A stretch of DNA of 64,000 nucleotides, taken from positions 62,001 to 126,000 of the forward strand of contig JADJJU010000006.1 in NCBI GenBank assembly GCA_016706365.1, written 5' to 3'. The notes under the pieces are model-generated. The model made no database searches and was not told the DNA's origin. It saw nothing but the letters and a program-made list of their open reading frames with translations. Positions 37,077-46,904 of this stretch are shown one piece after another. Numbering within the stretch: the stretch's first letter is position 1; each line of letters begins with the position of its first letter. Made by a program: the position numbers and the translations under genes. This DNA comes from Saprospiraceae bacterium (GTDB lineage: Bacteria > Bacteroidota > Bacteroidia > Chitinophagales > Saprospiraceae).

Positions 37077-38942
37077 ATGCGCACTCAATTATACCTCCTA
37101 ATTTTTTCCATACTGATGTATTCCATGTCAGTAATTTCGCAACCTGTAATTAAGCTTCAGCAAGTCAAAACCGGGTTCGCCCTTCCTATTTGCATAGACT
37201 TTATGCAAAATTATATGTATGTGACTGAGCAAGATGGAGTAATCCGGGTCGTAGATCCTATGAATAATACTTTAAGTGCCCCTTTTTTGGATATATCATC
37301 CTTAGTCCATAATGAAGGAGAGAGAGGATTGCTTGGTTTTACATTCCATCCGGACTATTTGAACAATGGCTATTTCTATGTTAATTATAGTCGTACCGGA
37401 GATTTTGCAACTGTCCTTGCAAGATATAGCAGGTCGGCAGGAGATCCTTTTCAGGCGGATCTGGGTTCAGCATTGATATTGAATGTCATATCACAACCTT
37501 ATACAAATCATAATGGTGGAGATATAAAATTTGGGCCTGATGGCAGACTTTACATAACTAGTGGTGATGGAGGTAGTGGGGGAGACCCTCAAAATTACAG
37601 TCAAAATTTAAATACTCAGCTTGGCAAGATTCTTCGTTATGATGTAAGTAATGGCACGACTTTCACCATTCCACCAACTAATCCCTTCGTTGGCATACCT
37701 AATACAGATCCATCAATCTGGGCCTATGGTTTAAGAAATGCATGGCGTTTTAACTTTGGAGCCTCAGGGATTTGGATAGCTGATGTGGGACAAAGTGCTA
37801 GAGAAGAGATTAATTTGCAACCTTCAGGACTTGGAGGTATCAATTATGGCTGGAGATGTTATGAGGGATCAATTACATATAATACAGATGGTTGTGGATC
37901 TATGTCGAGCTATACTTTTCCGGTTGCAGAATATAATCATTCATTTGGCTCTTCAATTACCGGCGGATATCAATATGCGGGAACAGAATATCCATTATTA
38001 AGTGGCTATTATGTCTGTGCAGACTATATCTCCGGACGATTCTTCACGGTACATTTTAATGGTACTTCATGGGTTGGAGAGCCTAATGAAGATCATAATG
38101 ACTTTCAGTTTGCTACTTTTGGTCAGGATGCTCTGGGTAATATGTATGTTGCAGGGCGTGGGAATGGAATTATTTATAAAGTAGTTGAATTTTGTTCCGA
38201 TTATATCCCGACTGCTGTCTATGTTGATGGTGAGTTGACAATTGATTATTTTGGGAATGCTGTTGTGGGAGATGTTTCTGTTCAATGGTATTTAGACGGT
38301 AACCTTATTACTGGTGCTGATTCGCCCACATTTGTGCCTGTCGTGGACGGCGACTATTCTGTGGAAGTATCCCATAATATCGAGGATTGCATTCTTACAA
38401 GTACTGAATTATTTGTTGATGTAACTATTCTTGATCTAAATATTAAGGACTGGAATGTAAAATGCGAAAACAATAACATTTACTTTGATTTGAGCTGGTT
38501 TGAGGATGATCAACTGGAAAGAATTGTGGCTCAATTAAGCTCTGATAACAAAACCTGGATCAACGTACAAGAATTGGAAACTAAACCGGGGCAGCAAAAT
38601 TGGAGCCTCGAATTTCCCAGATCAAATGAATCTTATATACGGATCATGTCTGAAGAAGCCTCCGGAGAATTGTCTTATTCATCTGTAAAATTTTTGAACT
38701 GTCCATTGGAGGGTATTTCAATTTTTCCTTCACCTGCAAAACAGTCTTTTACAATCTCATCCCTTAATTTCATACAGGAGGTGGAACTATTTAACATAAA
38801 TGGAAAAGTTGTTCAGTCCTGGAAATTCAATAATGAAAAAGGGGAGTTGAATTTAGATAATCATCCTCATGGATTGTACATTATTCAGGCAAAAATGGAG
38901 AATGGTTTTTTTCATCAGACTAAATTGATGATTGGAGATTAA
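37077..38942 (+). CDS. PQQ-type sugar dehydrogenase-like protein with T9SS type A sorting domain
   Basis: A signal peptide leads into a glucose/sorbosone dehydrogenase beta-propeller: ERGLLGFTFHPDYLNNGYFYVNY, TNHNGGDIKFGPDGRLYITSGDGG (containing the catalytic-base His) and SIWAYGLRNAWRFNF. An Ig-like domain (VSVQWYLDGN, DYSVEVSHN) and a type A sorting domain (IFPSPAKQSFTISS, KVVQSWKF, GLYIIQAK) follow. It is 621 residues long. PQQ is presumed to be taken up or made elsewhere. T9SS would place it outside the outer membrane, where the propeller oxidises sugars or binds glycans. Confidence 0.9.
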   Translation: MRTQLYLLIFSILMYSMSVISQPVIKLQQVKTGFALPICIDFMQNYMYVTEQDGVIRVVDPMNNTLSAPFLDISSLVHNEGERGLLGFTFHPDYLNNGYFYVNYSRTGDFATVLARYSRSAGDPFQADLGSALILNVISQPYTNHNGGDIKFGPDGRLYITSGDGGSGGDPQNYSQNLNTQLGKILRYDVSNGTTFTIPPTNPFVGIPNTDPSIWAYGLRNAWRFNFGASGIWIADVGQSAREEINLQPSGLGGINYGWRCYEGSITYNTDGCGSMSSYTFPVAEYNHSFGSSITGGYQYAGTEYPLLSGYYVCADYISGRFFTVHFNGTSWVGEPNEDHNDFQFATFGQDALGNMYVAGRGNGIIYKVVEFCSDYIPTAVYVDGELTIDYFGNAVVGDVSVQWYLDGNLITGADSPTFVPVVDGDYSVEVSHNIEDCILTSTELFVDVTILDLNIKDWNVKCENNNIYFDLSWFEDDQLERIVAQLSSDNKTWINVQELETKPGQQNWSLEFPRSNESYIRIMSEEASGELSYSSVKFLNCPLEGISIFPSPAKQSFTISSLNFIQEVELFNINGKVVQSWKFNNEKGELNLDNHPHGLYIIQAKMENGFFHQTKLMIGD

Positions 38943-38955
38943 GCTTCAAAAATAT

Positions 38956-40323
38956 TCAATAATTGAGATCTTTATTTTCCAGATATATCCATGTTGATTC
39001 TTCAGAAGACACAGGAATGAATCTATGATCAGCGCGCATGCTGATTATCCAGATTATTTCATCTTTATCATTTACCAGCAACCAAGCTGCGTCTTTATCA
39101 AAACGGTTAACCTTTGAATCAATGAAGTAATCACTTATTTTTTTGCTATGACCATTCATTCCTTTTGGAAAAAATACATCTCCGCTTTTCCAATGCCGTA
39201 AGTACAGCGTTTGTTTTACAACCTGAATGCCCACATTTATCTTATTGATAACCGGGATATGCTCAGGTTCCTCCAATGACCTTTTCAATATAGATCCATC
39301 CGGTAAAGAGATGCTGTCAGAGGCGCTTTCCCAAATCAATGGTGTATTTGATTCTTCTGAATGATGGACTGAAACTTTCAATGTCTGTCTGTCTACTAAT
39401 AATTTATAAGTTTTATTAGTCAGGACGAGGCCACTTTCTTTAGCATCTATTGCTGAAGCAATTTGTTGGATCTGATCATTGGTAAATCCTGAGTCTCTCA
39501 GAAATTCATATAATATCACGATATAACCGGGGACAGAAATCAATTTGGCTATATCCAGATCCGAAGAGAATTCATCCCTCTTTAGAATTAAATCCTTTAT
39601 GAAATTATTTGCTGAATATTTCAAAAAGGCATTCATTTCTTGATAAAGCTCAGCCTGCTTGCTCAGTGTTTCAGAGACATTCGGATTGATTTCCCTTACA
39701 AGCGGCATGATTTGATTGCGAATAAAATTTCTTGTATAGTCATTTTTTTCATTTGAACTGTCCCGTGAATGCTCCCATTTCTGTAGCTCCGAAATATTAA
39801 AAATCTCCTCTCTGCTGAAATCCAGAAAGGGTCTAATAATGCGATCTCTTTTGTCAGCTATACCACTCAAACCTTTTAATGCACTGCCTCTGATGAAATG
39901 ATGAATCAAAGTTTCGGCCTGATCATCACTATGGTGAGCCGTAGCGATAAAATCCAAATCATGCAATTTCATTAGTTCTTCAAACCATTTATATCGGAGT
40001 TCTCTTGCCACTTCCTGGAGATTTCCTTTATTTGAGTCCAGCAAGCTTTTGGTTTCAAAAGAGTTTACATGAAAGGTAATATTCAGGGAAGAACATAATC
40101 CTGAAACGAAGTGCTCATTTGCATCTGATTCTTCAGATCTGAGTTTGTAATTGACATGAGCGACCTGGATTTTAAAGTCGCAAGCGATAAGTGCATGTAC
40201 AAGCGCTGTGGAATCTAAACCTCCGCTGCAAGCCACCAGAATTTTTTCTCTTTGGGGCAGAATGCCCAGTTTCAACATTTTTTGTTGAAGTTTCTGTAAA
40301 AAGCGTTTGTAGGTTTGGTCCAT
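38956..40323 (-). CDS. tilS: tRNA(Ile)-lysidine synthase
   Basis: The N-terminal PP-loop ATP pyrophosphatase domain has SGGLDS (33-38), HVNYKLRSEESD and ATAHHSDDQAETLIHHFIRGS. The C-terminal TilS domains end with WKSGDVFFPKGMNGHSKKISDYFID. The enzyme attaches lysine to C34 of tRNA-Ile(CAU), so AUA codons can be read as Ile. The start chosen is the ATG at 40323; the TTG six bases earlier would only add two residues. Confidence 0.95.
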   Translation of the reverse strand: MDQTYKRFLQKLQQKMLKLGILPQREKILVACSGGLDSTALVHALIACDFKIQVAHVNYKLRSEESDANEHFVSGLCSSLNITFHVNSFETKSLLDSNKGNLQEVARELRYKWFEELMKLHDLDFIATAHHSDDQAETLIHHFIRGSALKGLSGIADKRDRIIRPFLDFSREEIFNISELQKWEHSRDSSNEKNDYTRNFIRNQIMPLVREINPNVSETLSKQAELYQEMNAFLKYSANNFIKDLILKRDEFSSDLDIAKLISVPGYIVILYEFLRDSGFTNDQIQQIASAIDAKESGLVLTNKTYKLLVDRQTLKVSVHHSEESNTPLIWESASDSISLPDGSILKRSLEEPEHIPVINKINVGIQVVKQTLYLRHWKSGDVFFPKGMNGHSKKISDYFIDSKVNRFDKDAAWLLVNDKDEIIWIISMRADHRFIPVSSEESTWIYLENKDLNY

Positions 40324-40340
40324 TATCAATATTGAAATCC

Positions 40341-40348
40341 TACTTTTG
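40341..40348 (+). promoter_or_regulatory. -7 box of a lipoprotein gene
   Basis: TACTTTTG is a full TAnnTTTG match, only 14 bases before the ATG at 40363, implying a nearly leaderless transcript. TTTG at 40314-40317 is 23 bases upstream, slightly beyond the usual range. Confidence 0.45.
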
Positions 40349-40362
40349 ATGAAAAATAGAAC

Positions 40363-40884
40363 ATGGATACAAGATTACTGATTTTGCTGGTATTTTTTGG
40401 TATGTTAATTGGAGCTTGTGCTCCAGATGAAACAACGAGTACTGTTGCGCCGGAAACCGCTCAGCCGGCGACTGTGGATACCTCTCAGAATATACTGCCA
40501 GCCAACCCTATGCAGAATCAGGATACTGGAGTTTATCTTTCGGAAGGAGTATTTGATGGTTTTTTGCTTGGTAAATGGACTTTTGATGTCAGTGTGGATG
40601 TAATGGCTACCAAGGCAAATAAGACTAAAAGAGGCAATATCATTGAATTGCATGATGATTTTACTTACGAAGTCACTCAAAAGGGTAAAATTGTGGAAAC
40701 GGGAAAATTTGAATACAACAGAACAAGAGAATTTCTCATTATCAGACCATCGAATGCAGATCCATCTGAATGGAAAGTGAGCATGCTGGGAAATTCACTT
40801 CTTTGGGCCAGCACTGAAAGATTTAAGAATAAGGGAACACAAATACGGCTATTTCAGGGTGCAGTTGAATTGGAAGATAAGTAA
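40363..40884 (+). CDS. Lipocalin-like lipoprotein
   Basis: The 173-residue protein has a lipobox LIGAC, a Thr/Ala/Gln-rich linker of about 45 residues and a beta-rich domain: GKWTFDVSVD, NIIELHDDFTYEVTQKGKIVETGKFEY, LIIRPSNADP. The strand pattern is that of small lipocalin-like lipoproteins common in Bacteroidota. It overlaps nothing and is convergent with mltG. Function is not known. Confidence 0.65.
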   Translation: MDTRLLILLVFFGMLIGACAPDETTSTVAPETAQPATVDTSQNILPANPMQNQDTGVYLSEGVFDGFLLGKWTFDVSVDVMATKANKTKRGNIIELHDDFTYEVTQKGKIVETGKFEYNRTREFLIIRPSNADPSEWKVSMLGNSLLWASTERFKNKGTQIRLFQGAVELEDK

Positions 40885-40900
40885 ACAACACTTCACAAAT

Positions 40901-41932
40901 TCAATATCCCATCTTATCCAGCCACTTCCTGTATAAAGAAGCATTTTTCAGGTGTTCTGCATATGTTTCCGCAAATACATGTTTGCCTGTGGTATCAGGA
41001 GCAGCACACATAAACAGATATTCATGATCTTCTGCATTTAATACAGCATCTATACTATTGATAGAGGCCATGCAGATGGGTCCGGGAGGCAATCCTTCGT
41101 ATAAGTATGTATTGAAAGGGGAGTCATACAATAACTGATTATATAGTACTCTGGTAATTGTAAAGTCCTGTAAAGCAAATACTACTGTCGGATCTGCTTG
41201 TAATTTCTCACCGGTTCTTAAACGATTCAGATATAAGCCTGCAATGATGGGTCTTTCGGCCTTCCACTGGCTTTCTTTTTCTACAATTGAGGCTAAAGTA
41301 TATATTTGTTCGGGGGTCATTCCCAGACTATCGGCCCTGGCTTTTCTATTTTCCCTCGCCCAAAATTTCTCATGTTCTTTTTTCATTCGCTCAAGGAAGG
41401 ATTCCACATCTGTATTCCACATGAATTGATAAGTATTGGGAATGAAAAGACTCATCAGATTGTCATCATTGTAACCGACTCCATTGAGAATACTATCTGC
41501 ATAGAATGCATTTAGAAATGTAAGGGAATCAGGTTCGAGATATCGGGAAAGCTTTGCTGCCACTTCAGGTAAAGTCCGTTCATTGTTGAGAACCACATTT
41601 ACTGGTGATTGCTGACCGGACTTGATTAATCTGACCAGATTTAAATAAGATGTTCCCGGTTGAATCGCATATTTTCCGGGTCTTACGGAGGCATTCGTAA
41701 ATCCCAGGAGTTTACTTGTTAATCTGAATGTGGACAGATCTCCAAAGAATTCATGTTGTTCTATTTGTTGTTCCAGATCCTCTAAAGATGATCCCGATGG
41801 AATATACAGATAGCTCAGCTCAGATGATTCAGGCACCTTTGGTGATATGATCTCCATCACCTTCAGCCCGGCATAAATTAAAAGACCCACAAGGATGACA
41901 ACAAATATTAATTGAAAAATTCTCCTTTTCAT
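40901..41932 (-). CDS. mltG: Endolytic transglycosylase MltG
   Basis: One N-terminal membrane helix (about 5-26) anchors a periplasmic YceG domain with LysM-like start (IPSGSSLEDLEQQI) and the catalytic motif ASIVEKES with Glu218, then LYLNRLRTGEKLQADPTVVFAL, SPFNTYLYEGLPPGPI and EYLFMCA. The enzyme cuts nascent peptidoglycan strands and limits their length. It is 343 residues long, as expected, and is followed upstream on the same strand by panB. Confidence 0.95.
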   Translation of the reverse strand: MKRRIFQLIFVVILVGLLIYAGLKVMEIISPKVPESSELSYLYIPSGSSLEDLEQQIEQHEFFGDLSTFRLTSKLLGFTNASVRPGKYAIQPGTSYLNLVRLIKSGQQSPVNVVLNNERTLPEVAAKLSRYLEPDSLTFLNAFYADSILNGVGYNDDNLMSLFIPNTYQFMWNTDVESFLERMKKEHEKFWARENRKARADSLGMTPEQIYTLASIVEKESQWKAERPIIAGLYLNRLRTGEKLQADPTVVFALQDFTITRVLYNQLLYDSPFNTYLYEGLPPGPICMASINSIDAVLNAEDHEYLFMCAAPDTTGKHVFAETYAEHLKNASLYRKWLDKMGY

Positions 41933-41956
41933 CAGTTAAGTATTGCAAGTCTTATT

Positions 41957-42772
41957 TTAGTATTGTTCTTCACTATTTGGGAATGAACGTTCTTTTACAT
42001 CTGAAATGTATTCCTGAACGGCATCATGTATGTCAGTGAATAGCTCTCTGTATCTCCGCAGGAATCTGGGTTGAAACTCTTTTGTTATACCAAGGAGATC
42101 ATGTGTTACCAAAACCTGACCATCAGTATTGTTTCCTGCTCCAATTCCGATAGTGGGAATATGAAGTGATTTAGTTACTTCTCCTGCAAGTTTGGCCGGA
42201 ATCTTTTCCAGGACGATAGAGAAGCAACCAAGTTTTTCCAGCAAGAGAGCATCGGAACGCAATTTTTCCGCTTCTAAATCTTCTTTTGCTCTGACAGTAT
42301 ATGTGCCGAATTGATAAATTGATTGAGGTGTAAGGCCGAGGTGACCCATTACAGGAATTCCCGATTTCACAATTCTGCGAACAGATTCTTCAATTTCACT
42401 GCCACCTTCGAGCTTCACTGCATGGGCTCCCGATTCTTTCATGATGCGGATAGCAGAGTTCAGAGCTCTTCTGGAATTACCCTGATAGGCACCAAAAGGC
42501 AAATCAACCACCACCAGAGCACGCTGAACTCCCCTTACAACAGATTGGGCATGATATATCATTTGATCCAAAGTGATAGGTAGGGTAGTTTCATGGCCTG
42601 CCATAACATTGGAAGCAGAATCCCCTACCAACAGTACTTCTATACCTGCTGCATCTAATATTTTAGCCATTGAAAAATCATATGCGGTAAGCATTGATAT
42701 TGGAATAGCCTGCATTTTCAGAGACTGCAGCGTATGCGTAGTTATCTTCTTTATTTCTTTATTTACTGACAT
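41957..42772 (-). CDS. panB: 3-methyl-2-oxobutanoate hydroxymethyltransferase (pantothenate synthesis)
   Basis: This 271-residue TIM-barrel protein has the family motifs LLVGDSASNVMAG (metal ligand Asp51), VVDLPFGAYQ, HAVKLEGG, VMGHLGLTPQS and the catalytic Glu in VLEKIP. It transfers a hydroxymethyl group from methylene-THF to ketoisovalerate in coenzyme A synthesis. It may be co-transcribed with mltG, which starts 24 bases downstream. Confidence 0.95.
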   Translation of the reverse strand: MSVNKEIKKITTHTLQSLKMQAIPISMLTAYDFSMAKILDAAGIEVLLVGDSASNVMAGHETTLPITLDQMIYHAQSVVRGVQRALVVVDLPFGAYQGNSRRALNSAIRIMKESGAHAVKLEGGSEIEESVRRIVKSGIPVMGHLGLTPQSIYQFGTYTVRAKEDLEAEKLRSDALLLEKLGCFSIVLEKIPAKLAGEVTKSLHIPTIGIGAGNNTDGQVLVTHDLLGITKEFQPRFLRRYRELFTDIHDAVQEYISDVKERSFPNSEEQY

Positions 42773-43027
42773 TCATGCTTATTAAAATGTACATGTAATT
42801 CCAATCAGGGTATAATTTCTTCATGGTGGGCGAAAGTTATTAATAAATCGGCATTTGAAAGCTTTCCTTGCTTGTGCAGATATAAATAATCCTGAATTCA
42901 ATGGAGAATTTGTGATTTTTCAGGCATTGCAAACTAAAACAAAAAGCGCTTCGTCCTTTTAGGCAAGAATCTTAGTTAACAAAACGTTAGAGAAAAGCAT
43001 TGCAAAGTATAAATGATAATATAATCA

Positions 43028-43035
43028 TATCTTTG
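43028..43035 (+). promoter_or_regulatory. -7 box of the DUF4249-like gene
   Basis: TATCTTTG matches TAnnTTTG and lies 21 bases before the ATG at 43057. A TTG at 43000-43002 is 25 bases upstream, a loose spacing. Confidence 0.45.
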
Positions 43036-43056
43036 CGCACTTAATTAAAATTGATT

Positions 43057-44034
43057 ATGAGGTTTTATTTTATATGTTTATTTGTATCTGTTTTTTTATT
43101 AAGCTGTAAAGAAGATTTTGACATTGCAGCTGAGAAAAAGGACATTCCTGTAGTGTATGGATTATTGTCCAGACAAGACACTGCTCATTATATCAAAGTA
43201 GAAAGAGCATTTTTGGTTCCTGGAAGAAGTGCCTTCGAAATAGCACAGATACCTGATTCATTTTATTATAAGAATCTGGATGTTAAAATTGAAGATCTAA
43301 ATAATGGCCAATTCTACACAATGCGCGAAGTGGATGGTACCAATGAAGGATATCCGCGTGATACGGGCCCTTTTGCGCAGTTTCCAAATATTATGTATAA
43401 GTTAACAGCAGCTGAATTACCTTTAAGACCGGAGGGTACCTACAAATTGCACATAAACAGGGGCGATGGAAGTCCGGAAATCACTGCTCAGACAACCCTT
43501 GTAGAAGACTTCAATATTTCAACTCCAACCTCAACAGCCAAACTTCGTTTTACAAATACTTCTCAACTTTTGGTAAGATGGAGTCAAAGTGATAATGCTG
43601 CATTTTATGATGTGTATGTTACTACACACTATACTGAAGCACCTTTTGACAATCCAAATGATACTATATCTAAAAGTCTCCGCTGGAAAGTTGCTGACAG
43701 AGTTACAGCTGTTCAAGTTTCTTTTTTGGGTGAAAATTACCTAAGATTTTTAAGGGATAATCTTCAAGAAAATCAGGCGATTATCAGAGAGTTGAAAGGA
43801 GTCGATGTTACTGTAGTCGCAGGTGGGCCGGAATTCTTCGACTACCTCAATGTGATTATTGCAAATACCGGAATAACCAGCTCAGAAGAAGTACCAAATT
43901 ATACAAATATATCTGAGGGCTTGGGGATATTTTCCAGCAGATCAAGAGCATATTCACCCAACCATGAATTAACTGCTGAGTCTCTTGATACTTTGAGATT
44001 CGGAGCTATAACAAAGGACTTGAATTTTCAATAA
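43057..44034 (+). CDS. DUF4249-like lipoprotein
   Basis: The 325-residue protein starts with a lipobox (LLSC followed by KEDF) and has the DUF4249-like opening PVVYGLLSRQDTAHYIKVERAFL, then beta-sandwich strands (KLTAAELPLRPEGTYKLHI) and a fibronectin-like middle (RWSQSDNAAFYDVYVTTHY). DUF4249 lipoproteins usually stand beside SusC/TonB-dependent receptors, but none is present here. The ATG at 43057 is chosen over the TTG at 43051. Confidence 0.68.
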   Translation: MRFYFICLFVSVFLLSCKEDFDIAAEKKDIPVVYGLLSRQDTAHYIKVERAFLVPGRSAFEIAQIPDSFYYKNLDVKIEDLNNGQFYTMREVDGTNEGYPRDTGPFAQFPNIMYKLTAAELPLRPEGTYKLHINRGDGSPEITAQTTLVEDFNISTPTSTAKLRFTNTSQLLVRWSQSDNAAFYDVYVTTHYTEAPFDNPNDTISKSLRWKVADRVTAVQVSFLGENYLRFLRDNLQENQAIIRELKGVDVTVVAGGPEFFDYLNVIIANTGITSSEEVPNYTNISEGLGIFSSRSRAYSPNHELTAESLDTLRFGAITKDLNFQ

Positions 44035-44044
44035 GACAATTCGG

Positions 44045-45352
44045 CTATTGCTTTATCCAGCGTTTTCTGACATTGCCTTCTGAAAGCTGAATATCAATGA
44101 TATACATTCCAGATGGAATAAGCCTGAGATCGATAGGAGCTTGTGTTCCAGAGAGCAGAATCCGTCCTTTTATATCAAGAATTTCATAAGATTTCATTGG
44201 ATTATTTCCCGACAATTCCAGATTCAACATATCTAAAGCAGGTTGTGGATATAACTTCAAGTTATTTTCAAAATTTTTTGAATCTTTTATTGAAACAGCG
44301 CAATCTAACTCATTGATATGCTGCCAAATAGAATCATTATACAAAAAAGGAACATCATCTCCGGGGGAGTTACCCATTCTTACAAATACTAAATTCCGGG
44401 AAGGTACTACGTTCAGAAATTGTCCATTTTTCCCAAGTGCGGCATACATATCTTCAGGAGCATTTGGGCTTAAAAATCCGGGAAAATTAATTTGCAGCTG
44501 GGGTACTTTATAAAAACTTTTACCATTTAACCACCATAGATATCCATAGGCAGGATTTAATTCCTGACTACTATTAGTCATATCGTCAAAATAAACAGAA
44601 TCAGTCATTATTGGGGTAGAATCCCATCTTCCTTTATTCAGCATCAATAATCCAAATCTCGCCATGGATCTTGCTTTGCTAAAAAATACATTGTTATAAT
44701 CAAGTTTTATATACAAGCCTGCAATACCCGTGCTTTGTGTTAGTTTTTGAAAAATATATTGATTTAAATTTCTCTGGGTAGAGTTTTCTATTACCTGATC
44801 CAGAAGAGTGTAAGGAGCATTGTGGTATGCCCATCGTTGTCCGGCATCTGTCTTGTAAATTAGACATTCAGGCAAGGTACAATCCCGTACCGGCACAAGA
44901 TCATCTAATCCGGAATTCATACTTAGCTGGTGCCTGACAGAAATCAGATTTTCTTTCTCTGACGTCAATGATGTCCACCCTTCACCGAGATAAACAGAAC
45001 TAGCGTCATTAATATCAAGGAAGCCTTCCTGTTGAGCGATTCCAACCAGAAACCCGGTCAGAGATTTTCCGGCAGAAGCCCAGTACCATGAGCTATCTGC
45101 TGTAAATGTTCCAAAATATTTCTCCAGAACTATTTTACCATCCTTGAGTAATATAAAAGCTTTTGAATTTTTTTCTTCCAGATAATTGTACAGCGCGTTT
45201 ATTTTTTCCGGACACCAGTTCAATGAATCGGGGGACAATGTAGCCCATTCATTTCCTGTAGTTGGAGGGAAGTATAATTCCTGAGCTTTAATTACCTGAA
45301 TAGATAAGAATGCAAGTAAAAGGAGTATGGGTAATAATTGTTTTGTTTTCAT
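44045..45352 (-). CDS. Serine hydrolase (beta-lactamase class C family) with T9SS type A sorting domain
   Basis: The signal peptide is followed by a beta-lactamase/PBP-like domain with the SxxK motif in ASAGKSLTGF, the YxN-type motif in WAYHNAP, and a late GKNGQFLNVVP that replaces the KTG box. The last 80 residues are a type A sorting domain (LYPQPALDMLNLELSG, YEILDIKGRILLSG, GMYIIDIQ). Surface esterase, peptidase or beta-lactamase activity are all possible. It is convergent with the DUF4249-like gene. Confidence 0.88.
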   Translation of the reverse strand: MKTKQLLPILLLLAFLSIQVIKAQELYFPPTTGNEWATLSPDSLNWCPEKINALYNYLEEKNSKAFILLKDGKIVLEKYFGTFTADSSWYWASAGKSLTGFLVGIAQQEGFLDINDASSVYLGEGWTSLTSEKENLISVRHQLSMNSGLDDLVPVRDCTLPECLIYKTDAGQRWAYHNAPYTLLDQVIENSTQRNLNQYIFQKLTQSTGIAGLYIKLDYNNVFFSKARSMARFGLLMLNKGRWDSTPIMTDSVYFDDMTNSSQELNPAYGYLWWLNGKSFYKVPQLQINFPGFLSPNAPEDMYAALGKNGQFLNVVPSRNLVFVRMGNSPGDDVPFLYNDSIWQHINELDCAVSIKDSKNFENNLKLYPQPALDMLNLELSGNNPMKSYEILDIKGRILLSGTQAPIDLRLIPSGMYIIDIQLSEGNVRKRWIKQ

Positions 45353-45462
45353 AATTGCTTTGACGCCGAAGAAGCCAAAAGTTTAACCTGATGTATTAAA
45401 CCTTTCATCTCCTGACAAACCAAGCGCTAAATTAAGCTTCAAAAGGTAATGGGCAAAAAAAA

Positions 45463-45485
45463 AGCCAGTTTCGGATGAACTGGCT
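45463..45485 (-). terminator. Intrinsic terminator of a lipoprotein gene
   Basis: An 8-base stem AGCCAGTT / AACTGGCT with a 7-base loop is followed on the minus strand by a run of nine T. It lies just past the stop of the gene starting at 45967. Confidence 0.85.
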
Positions 45486-45502
45486 ATCTTTTTGGGATCT
45501 TG

Positions 45503-45967
45503 TTATTGATCAATCTTAGTGAAGGTTTGAATAAATGTACTTGTTTTATTCTGTATAGTATCCTGCAATTGATAGGTAGATTTGAGTTTGGTATCTGACA
45601 ATTCCAATATTTCCACTTCATATGTACCGTACTTAATCTTTTTACCATTGTCAAGAAATACCCAATCTCCCTGTTCATATATTTGGGGATGGTGCGGAGC
45701 ACATTTTGTTTCAGCTTCTTCCATTACGAAGGTATGGTCAGCAAAAAACATAAGAATATTGTCTGTAAAACAAGGTTGCAGAAAGGGGTATGCATTTATC
45801 ATAATGCCTCCCAGATAATCTGACTCAAATTCGGTTAATTTCCAGTTGCCTACTAATCTTTCTTCAGGTGTTTTGGTTGGGTCTATGATAGGATCTTCTT
45901 TTGTGCAGGAATACATTAATGGAAGTAGCAGAAGTATTGCAATAAAAATCTTTGGTATCCGGTACAT
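45503..45967 (-). CDS. Lipocalin-like lipoprotein
   Basis: The 154-residue protein has the lipobox LMYSC and a lipocalin-like beta-barrel pattern starting LVGNWKLTEFES, with ILMFFADHTFVMEEAETKC, GDWVFLDNGKKIKYGTYEVEILELSDTKLKSTY. Members are small outer-membrane or periplasmic ligand-binding lipoproteins of unclear role. It has the same G-x-W-x-L/G-E start and late strand pattern (ILELSDTKLK) as the two neighbours, so the three may be distant paralogues. Confidence 0.72.
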   Translation of the reverse strand: MYRIPKIFIAILLLLPLMYSCTKEDPIIDPTKTPEERLVGNWKLTEFESDYLGGIMINAYPFLQPCFTDNILMFFADHTFVMEEAETKCAPHHPQIYEQGDWVFLDNGKKIKYGTYEVEILELSDTKLKSTYQLQDTIQNKTSTFIQTFTKIDQ

Positions 45968-46148
45968 AATTATTCTTTTTCTAGGTTGTGTTGGCGTATT
46001 TAAAATTCAAAATTGTCTACAGCCGGCTGTAAAAATATGAAATTTTCGACTGTCTTTTAAGCCTGTGTATATTTTCTATACGAATAAAATAACAAAAAGG
46101 AGAAGAAGATCCGTGGATTTTGCATTTACTCATCTATATAAAACGTGT

Positions 46149-46577
46149 TTATTTAACTAAAGTTAATTCGATGGTGCCAGCAATACCAAGATTAGAATAC
46201 GGACCGGATAATTTTAATCTACTGTCAGATAATTCCTGGATATCATAGGTAGTACCGCCATAAAATAACTTTGTATCATTTTCAGATAAAATCCATGGTC
46301 CCAGTGAAAATGTCTGAGGGTCTGACGGGTCACACTTTAATGGACCGTCGTCTATTTCTACATTACCATCTATCATGAACCTTGTTAGGTCATCTTTGAC
46401 ACAAGCGTGAGTTGAATCGTTTAAATTTATTAATATTCCCTGAATGGTTGCCATTTTGGATTCTCCTTTCCAACTGCCTTCGGTAAGCTGATTTTCAGTT
46501 AAAGATTCTTTCTGGCAAGCCGCGAAAGTAAGTACAATTAAGATTAGAACTAATGCATAATTCAAATTGAATTTCAT
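46149..46577 (-). CDS. Small lipocalin-like lipoprotein, intact copy of a tandem pair
   Basis: The 142-residue protein has the lipobox FAACQKE and then GSWKGESKMATIQGILINLNDSTHACVKDDLTRFMIDGNVEIDDGP, CDPSDPQTFSLGPWILSENDTKL and IQELSDSRLKLSGP. It has the same length and about two-thirds identical residues as the broken copy upstream on the same strand (46905-47333), so the pair arose by tandem duplication. No family function is known. Confidence 0.72.
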   Translation of the reverse strand: MKFNLNYALVLILIVLTFAACQKESLTENQLTEGSWKGESKMATIQGILINLNDSTHACVKDDLTRFMIDGNVEIDDGPLKCDPSDPQTFSLGPWILSENDTKLFYGGTTYDIQELSDSRLKLSGPYSNLGIAGTIELTLVK

Positions 46578-46904
46578 GTGCTGCTATTTAAGGAAGAAAA
46601 AAAAGCTAAATATTGACCGACCATCTAAGCACAACATATAAGTTATCTGTATCCAATTGATAATGGTTTCTTATAAAACTTTGAGGTGGTCTGAATATGC
46701 CGATTTGCAAAGATCAGAGAAAACTGTCATATATTTACTACAAATTTAATATATAATTTAATAGTGATTAGCAGAGTCCTGATATCAACATACTATTTAC
46801 TGAGGGGAAAATCAACTGTAAGGGATCATCTATTTTCTTTAGTTGAAAAAATGAATGGGTGAATTATTCCAGGGGATTTACAATTCACCCGTTTAGATAT
46901 GTGA
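46578..46904. other. Gap between tandem lipoprotein genes
   Basis: About 330 bases hold a terminator (46857-46890) for the upstream copy and otherwise show no coding character. Confidence 0.4.
46857..46890 (-). terminator. Intrinsic terminator of the broken lipoprotein copy
   Basis: A 9-base stem GGGTGAATT / AATTCACCC with a 16-base loop is followed on the minus strand by six T, 15 bases past the TAA at 46905. Confidence 0.7.
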
